Source: Chenopodium formosanum
Taxonomy: Eukaryota; Streptophyta; Magnoliopsida; Caryophyllales; Amaranthaceae
DNA: 64,000 nucleotides
Reading direction: 5' to 3'
Assembly: GCA_024500155.1 (NCBI GenBank)
Contig: CM044880.1
Location: forward strand, 15,008,379 to 15,072,378
Made by a program: the position numbers and the translations under genes. Below are positions 58,383 through 64,000 of the stretch, piece after piece (position 1 is the stretch's first letter; each line of letters starts with the position of its first letter). The notes beneath the pieces were generated by a model. The model had not been told where the DNA came from. It ran no database searches and saw nothing but the letters and a program-made list of their open reading frames with translations.

Positions 58383-60210
58383 TGTAGACACCCATTTGTG
58401 TCTCCCCAAAACCAAAGCCGGTGATGAGTACCTTTCACGTTGAATCGTAATCGAATGAAGTGAAAGTGTGGAAAGTCTAGTGTTGCGGATAGTTTTAATT
58501 TCTTTTCTCTTCTCTCTGTTTTTTAAAACCTATTTTAAGAAAACAGCCAATACAGTTTGGTTGGTCCATGATATGGGTCCATTAATAGTATAGCTGGATG
58601 GGGCTTGAAAAGAGCTTTCCAACGATATATTATAAGCCCAATTCCGATGAATATTGAGGAAGTTATGACCGAATTACTAAACTGGGCCCGGTTTGAACCT
58701 TATATGCGACCCAATGATCTAGAGGAGGGCCTAATTTGGATTTATCATTCCTAATGCAATTAGGAATGGTTTTAGTCTTCTAGATTCATCTAAAAGGTTC
58801 TTTTCATTCCTAATTCAATTAGCATTGATAAATTGACTTTTGTTGACTTTTTAGAGTTTTAATCAGAATAAAAGAGTTTTTTGAGGAAAATACGATTTTA
58901 TCCTCCTGTACGGTTAAATTCTATCTGATTTTAGAAAACACGTCAAAAACTTGATTAACGCCTAACGCCAGCATTAGCGCCTGGCGCTAAGCTTGGCGCC
59001 TGGCGCTAACTTCGTTTTTTTCACGTCAGAACTCTGGTTCGATTTTCTATCTTTTTGGCTGATTTTCTCTATAAATAGCCTCCTAAAAACTCCGTTTTCA
59101 ATCACCAATTCTCATCTACAGCATCAATTTCTTAGTTTTCTAACTCTTCTCTCTTAAAGCTAGAAGCTTTTCTCTCTCTCCCTTCTGAACAACCCCTTTT
59201 TTACAAAATTCCGCATTCACAAGACCAAGAAACACCTAACATAATTCAAAGTTGCCTTAGCCCTAGACGTGAAAGGTTTTAATTTCTTAGGGTTTGGTCC
59301 TAAATCTTTATTTTAGTTATTTAATTTAATTATTTGTTTATTATTTTCCTTGAAGTTACTAACGTTTGTATTTTGTTATAAGAAAGAGGTACGAGACATC
59401 CAAGTAAGTGCTTTAATTGATTTATTGTTGTTATGATGTAAAATCATGCTTAGATTGTTATTATAATTCCTAGTGTTATGTTATGGTGTTTTGATCTTCC
59501 TATTATCATGTCTAGGGTAACTTTAATATCAAGTATGATTAAAAGTATGATGCCTTTTATGTTCTTCCTAATATATATGATTGTTAGTATCATGTTAGGG
59601 TTAAAGCTTTGATCTTTTTTTTTTAGTGACATGCTAGGGTTTGTTATCAATCTTGTTAGTATCATGCCTAGGATCTTGCTATTATTATTATGCTTTAACA
59701 TGATTTATGATTATAATTTTATGATGATTATTATTATTATTTTTATTATTATGTTGCTTGATCATATATATTGTTATTGCTTGATCACACCTTTTATTCA
59801 TGCTTAAAGGGAATTGGTACTTGTAATCACGCTTAATAAGATAATTAATATTCAACCAACATAGATAAACAGGTTTAGGGTTAATCCTATTGATTGCATG
59901 TTAGTCAGAAAGCGCACATGAATACGATCAGAATAAAGTAGAGGCCTATTATTAGGGCATGTTCAATCTCTTTTAGGTTGGATTTGTACCTTTACTCCCG
60001 AACTACCAGTCATGGTTCCAGACCTATTGGATTTAACAATCTCTTGGATCGTTACGGGGTGTAACCTTCACCTCGTGAACGGTTTACAAGTTCCTAAAAC
60101 TTGTTGGCGACTCTTTTGCTCTATCTTCTTTCCCTTTGGATGTCACCGTACTTAAGTGCATGATCACAGTGGGGTTCAAGCTAGGGATAATGCTTGAAAT
60201 ATTCCCTACA
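58383..60210 (+). mobile_element. Solo LTR, large family, copy B
   Basis: 1828 bp, TGTAGACACCC..ATTCCCTACA, GAGGT target duplication (58378-58382, 60211-60215). Same family as 54549-56514 in the opposite orientation. TATA box TCTATAAATAGCC near 59068-59080, and a palindrome-rich GGCGCCTGGCGC cluster at about 58960-59010. Inserted in the CACTA element. Confidence 0.9.
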
Positions 60211-60328
60211 GAGGTGGTGGTGGGTGTCAGTTTGGATCTGGGTAAGCTTTAGTTAGGGTTTGGTTAGGTCTTGGTTAGGTTTGGTTAGGGTTTGATCAGG
60301 TTTGGGTTAGGATTTGAGTGGTGGTGGC

Positions 60329-61282
60329 TAGGGCTGTGCACCGATCCAAAATCGGACCGGGACCGGAATAGACCGAAACCCGGAATCACCTATTTTCAAG
60401 GACTGGGGACCGGACCGTAATCCACCGGTCTGGTTCCGGTATGGACCTAATTTTTACGGTCTGGTCCGGTTTTGGACCGGAAAAGACCGGAATAATTGAT
60501 TTTTTTTAGCTTTTTTTATTAAAATTTTTTTAGATCTATTCAAAAATTAAAATTTAACATGTATAATATAACTAAGAAATGCATTAAGTTGGTGTTCAAA
60601 AAGAATTGCAGTAAGATTACATTCACAATTAAAAGTCTATTACATAGCATACCAATTATCAAATAAAATAAAATACAACATTACAATTTAAAAATTATAT
60701 ATAAAAAAAAATATAGATTAAGGATAGGAGTTTGGTGGCTGGTGGGTGAGAATTGGGATTGGTAGCTAGTAGGTCGTTATGCTTTGCCGGAAAAAAGCAG
60801 GTCAGCAGACGGCGGCGGTGCGTCAACTTTTCGGAGTCACTAGTTCTCCGACGCCACTTTTGTTTATTCCATTCGCCGGTCGCTACTCGTCTTTGATGTG
60901 GTAGTTATTGTCTACTTGTCTTGCTGCTTTGTTTCTCCAGTAAGGTGATGAGTGGGGGAATTACTAAGACTTTAAAATTTAAGTAAGTGAGAGATTGAAG
61001 GTAATTGAGAGAAAGTGAGGTTGTGTTGATGCGAGGGAGATTGAAACAGAGTGGTAAAGAAATAAAAGGCTGCTACTTAATTAGGGTTAAATATATACAT
61101 ATATATATTTTAAATAAAAATTAAAATAAGGTTTTCGGTCCAGACCGGATAATTCCGGTTTTTACCCGAACCGGACCGAAAACCCTGGAATCGCTACTTT
61201 ATAGGGACCGGGGACCGGACCGTAATCAACCGGTCCGCTTTCGGTCTAGTTTCCGGTCCAGGTCCACTTTTGCACACCCCTA
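60329..61282. mobile_element. Non-autonomous hAT element
   Basis: 954 bp with TAGGGCTGTGCACC and TTTGCACACCCCTA ends and a perfect 8-bp target duplication GTGGTGGC (60321-60328, 61283-61290). Dense GGACCGGACCG subterminal repeats at both ends; no transposase. Confidence 0.9.
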
Positions 61283-61762
61283 GTGGTGGCAGTGGGTGTC
61301 GCTAGTTTTATGGTGGTCTGTTGTGGCGGTGGTGGTGGTCTGATGTGGTTGGTGGTGGTGGTGATGTGGATAGGTTCGGGTTATGAAGTGAGTTTGGTTG
61401 GGGTTGACAGGGGCATTTTGGGTGGTTGGAGGTGGTGATACGCCGTGCCGGCGGTGGCACGACGTATTTTTTTTAATTTCTCGAAAATATTTTCCGATGG
61501 AATTAACGTCGGAAATTTTCGACCGAAATGGAAATTCCGTTGAAAATTTTCGACGAAATTCGCTGGTGCCGGAAATTGTCTTATGATGGAAAATTCCCTC
61601 GGAATAGTGTTTCTGACGGAATTTCCGTCAAAAAAGGTGGTTTTTCCTACCAAGGCATTTCCGACAACCATTTTCGACGGAATTCCGTCGGAAACACCTT
61701 TTTTCGACGGGTTTCACGGTGTTTCCAAAATGGGTTGTTTTCTAGTAGTGTAGGTCAATTAT

Positions 61763-63318
61763 TGAGGATATATTTTTGAGATATTAGAGTATATTTGATA
61801 GAATTTGTTTATGGTAATCATGTTTATCTTTGTGATTATTTCCTACTTTATAGGTTACCAAATATAAGGTAACTCTAGGCTTTCTTGTACTCCATATATT
61901 GTTGCCTCATAATTAATGTGAATTAAGCCGTGATTCACAAAAGTTTAGCATGGTGTCGGAGCCAGAACCCTTAAATCAATCCTTTTTTTCCCTATTTTTT
62001 CCTCTTCTCACCGTGAACAATGGGAGAAGGTTGTGATACACAACCACCACCACCCAAAATCGAAGTAAATTACCCGTTTTACCTTGGACCGCAAGATCAA
62101 CCAGGTGACTTTATTACTTCTCAACGTTTGAAACTTGATAATTTGGCTCACGCAATCCGAATTTCTCTCTTGTCTCGCCGCAAATTTGGTTTCTTGGATG
62201 GTAGTATCCCCACTTACATTCCTCCTTGTACGAAGGACGACCAGATTACAATTCAATGTATGCTTGTTTCTTGGTTGATGAATACCATCGATCCGGAGGT
62301 AAAGTCGATGCTTTCTCACAACAATAATGCTAAAAAGCTATGGGATGACTTACATGAACGTTTTTTCCTTGTTAATGGACCTAGAATTCCGCAAATTAAA
62401 TTTGAAATTAATGCTTGTAAATAACAAAAAAGTATGTCGGTGGCTGTATATTTCAGTAAACTATCTATTTTGTGGGATGAACTTGACAAACATGAACCAT
62501 TTATCGCTTGTAAATGCGGCAAATACACTTGCAATATTGACAAAATAACATGCCGATAGGAGGGATGCCGATCGTCTTAAGCAGTTTCTGTTGGGGTTGT
62601 GCTCGTAGTATTATGCCCCTTCGTTCCATCTTGTTATCTGAAGACCCCTTGCACTCGTTGAACAGGGCGTTTCAACAGATTTCCCAAGATGAGCGAGTCC
62701 GTGGTATTTCTCATTCCAAGGAAGAACCACCATCGTCTTCGGCACTTGGTTTTGTGGTTCGAGCTAGTGCTGGAAAAGGCCGTGGTGGGTCTGACAAATG
62801 CTAGAAAATAGGCCACGAGACAAGCAAGTGTTGGGCTGGTAAAATTTGCACCTATTTTAAGAAAAAGGACCATGAGGAGAATAGATGTCGTGATCTTCAT
62901 GGCTGGCCAGAGGGTGTAGGTTGTGGCACGGGTCAGGTGCGGGACAATGCTACCTCAGCAGGTGTATTCAGTTCAGGTCCAGGTTTGCTTAGTGCATCCA
63001 ATTCTTCCTCGACTCAAGTGTTTACTAGTGAGTAATGGAAGGCTATCACGGGTTTGATGGGTAATGCCACAATTTTCAAAATTCGTTTGAATGGTAATTT
63101 TGATGATATCACTTACATTATTGACACCAGAGCTACTCATCATGTTACATGAGAGAAATCTTGGCTTTTTGACACAAAGAGTTTTGAATGTCTAGCTAGT
63201 TGGTTTACTGAACGGTGAAACTGTGTTAATTCCCTTGTTAGAATGTTCGTTTATCTGCCAAGATTACTCTTATTGGAGTACTTTATGTCCCAAATTTGAA
63301 CTGCAACTTACTTTCCGT
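61763..63318 (+). pseudogene. Copia remnant: LTR, PBS, gag and start of protease
   Basis: A short LTR (about 61763-61951) is followed by PBS TGGTGTCGGAGCC (61952-61964). Gag starts at ATG 62020: a Retrotran_gag-type copia N-terminus with AHAIRISLLSRRKFGFLDG, open to 62424. Decayed gag follows in shifting frames, then a CCHC knuckle relic (GHETSKCW, about 62810-62835) and a protease relic IIDTRATHHVT (about 63118-63150, for DTGASHH). At 63319 another LTR interrupts it. Confidence 0.8.
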
Positions 63319-64000
63319 TGAAGGAGTTGTGTCTTCGATAAGTGCAATTACTAGATATATCAAGGATCACTATTATGGAGATAATAAGTTCGTTCTCTTG
63401 GGGCGTCATCATCTGTTGCTAGACTATGAGAGATGATCTTTGGGCTAGTAAAATAGTCCAGAGCCCGTTAGAATGGATCCTATGAGGTCACACATAAAGG
63501 TATTGGGTTAAGCAAGTAAGAGGCCCATTAATGGGCCTTATGAGTATTTAACTGATCATGAATAGGATTGGGATAGTGTAGTTTGATTAGGATTAAGAAT
63601 TAGGCTTGGTCATGGACTCTTATTTATGGATATGATCTATAAATAAGATCCATGCCTAGGGTTGCATGATATAGGAGTCACAATTAACTTACAGTGAATT
63701 GTGAATCAAGGTAACCAAATCCCAAAACCCTCATCTCCCCCTCTCTCTCTCACGGCACCCCTCTCCCCCCTTGGACTTGCGGCCGTCCACCCCTGGTGGT
63801 GCTCGCGGTGGTTCGTGGTGGTTCATGACTAGTTCGTTGCTCATACTTCTCCGTAGAAAGTCGATTGAAGAGTTCGATCGTGACTAACTAGCATTAGTGG
63901 AGGTCTTAATCCGTGCCTGTGGACCAAGTAGATGAATCACGTTTGAGGTTCTTTATCTCCCTTGTTCTTGCTCGATTGCTAGTGGAATCACGCTTCAAAG
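63319..64000 (+). repeat. 5' LTR of a second copia element, cut by the window edge
   Basis: Begins TGAAGGAGTTGTGTC and shares GGATCCTATGAGGTCACAC, GGAGATAATAAGTTCGTT and the GTGGACCAA region with the LTRs at 11757 and 18795, so it belongs to a related but distinct subfamily. Its end and body lie beyond base 64000. Confidence 0.75.

Larger units (their letters stand above)
57334..61750. mobile_element. CACTA element containing a solo LTR and a hAT element
   Basis: Left end CATTACTGGAAAACAGG (one change from CACTACTGG), right end TTTTCTAGTAGTG, TAG target duplication (57331-57333, 61751-61753). Subterminal repeats TTTCCGACGGAAT and relatives crowd both ends (57350-57535 and 61475-61730). Removing the two nested insertions leaves about 1.6 kb without transposase, so it is non-autonomous. 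The left interior (57560-57960) resembles a 5' UTR/first-exon region with pyrimidine-rich leader. Confidence 0.85.

Noticed and set aside
58066..58395. Minus-strand Pro/Thr-rich repeat protein
   Set aside because: Produced by the G-rich minisatellite.
61398..61779. Overlapping open frames rich in FRRNS-type repeats
   Set aside because: They read the CACTA subterminal TTTCCGACGGAAT repeats.

Overview
The window is plant nuclear DNA, almost certainly from a dicot. It is AT-rich, holds two split host genes with GT..AG introns, and is packed with plant transposable elements. The repeat types (a swarm of CTGAACTGAA-type MITEs, a Tat-lineage Ty3/gypsy element with an antisense gene, Cassandra) would fit Caryophyllales such as the spinach/beet/campion group. 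That is a guess, not something the sequence proves.

Only two host genes are recognisable, both on the minus strand. At 83-8332 lies a complete nine-exon cellulose-synthase-like A (CSLA) glucomannan mannosyltransferase gene of 537 codons; all eight introns can be placed to the base. At 47622-49472 lies a single-exon coding region of 616 codons with a BED zinc finger, a DUF659-like core and a hAT C-terminal dimerisation region. It looks like a domesticated hAT transposase, with a probable non-coding first exon near 52673-52850 and a 3.1 kb leader intron.

Between and beyond them the window is layered mobile DNA. (a) 3.3-26 kb: nine copies of one small MITE family, Stowaway-like MITEs, tRNA-derived SINEs and a solo LTR. 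(b) 11757-19441: a decayed Ty1/copia element with both LTRs, inserted inside an older TIR element. (c) 27896-41672: a 13.8 kb Ty3/gypsy element of Tat type on the minus strand with a TGAAC target duplication. It has gag, protease, RT, RNase H, a second (archaeal-type) RNase H and integrase. On the opposite strand near its 3' end it carries a three-exon antisense gene with a plant mobile/gypsy-type transposase domain, a basic NLS-like stretch and a coiled coil. It also has a twelve-unit tandem repeat built on its polypurine tract, an apparent intron between the two RNase H domains, a nested CACTA element and a nested Cassandra solo LTR carrying 5S rRNA sequence. (d) 44-54 kb: two MULEs with perfect 9-bp target duplications, a 191-bp complete miniature LTR retrotransposon, a Stowaway and a hAT element. 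(e) 54.5-64 kb: two ~1.9 kb solo LTRs of one family in opposite orientation, a CACTA element that contains one of them plus a hAT element, and a copia remnant broken by the LTR of another copia element that runs off the window.

The most interesting signals are the spliced antisense gene and the sense-strand intron of the Tat element, its polypurine-tract minisatellite, the 191-bp LTR element, and the hAT-derived host gene whose presumed second catalytic aspartate is lost and whose first exon abuts a MULE with promoter-like contents.
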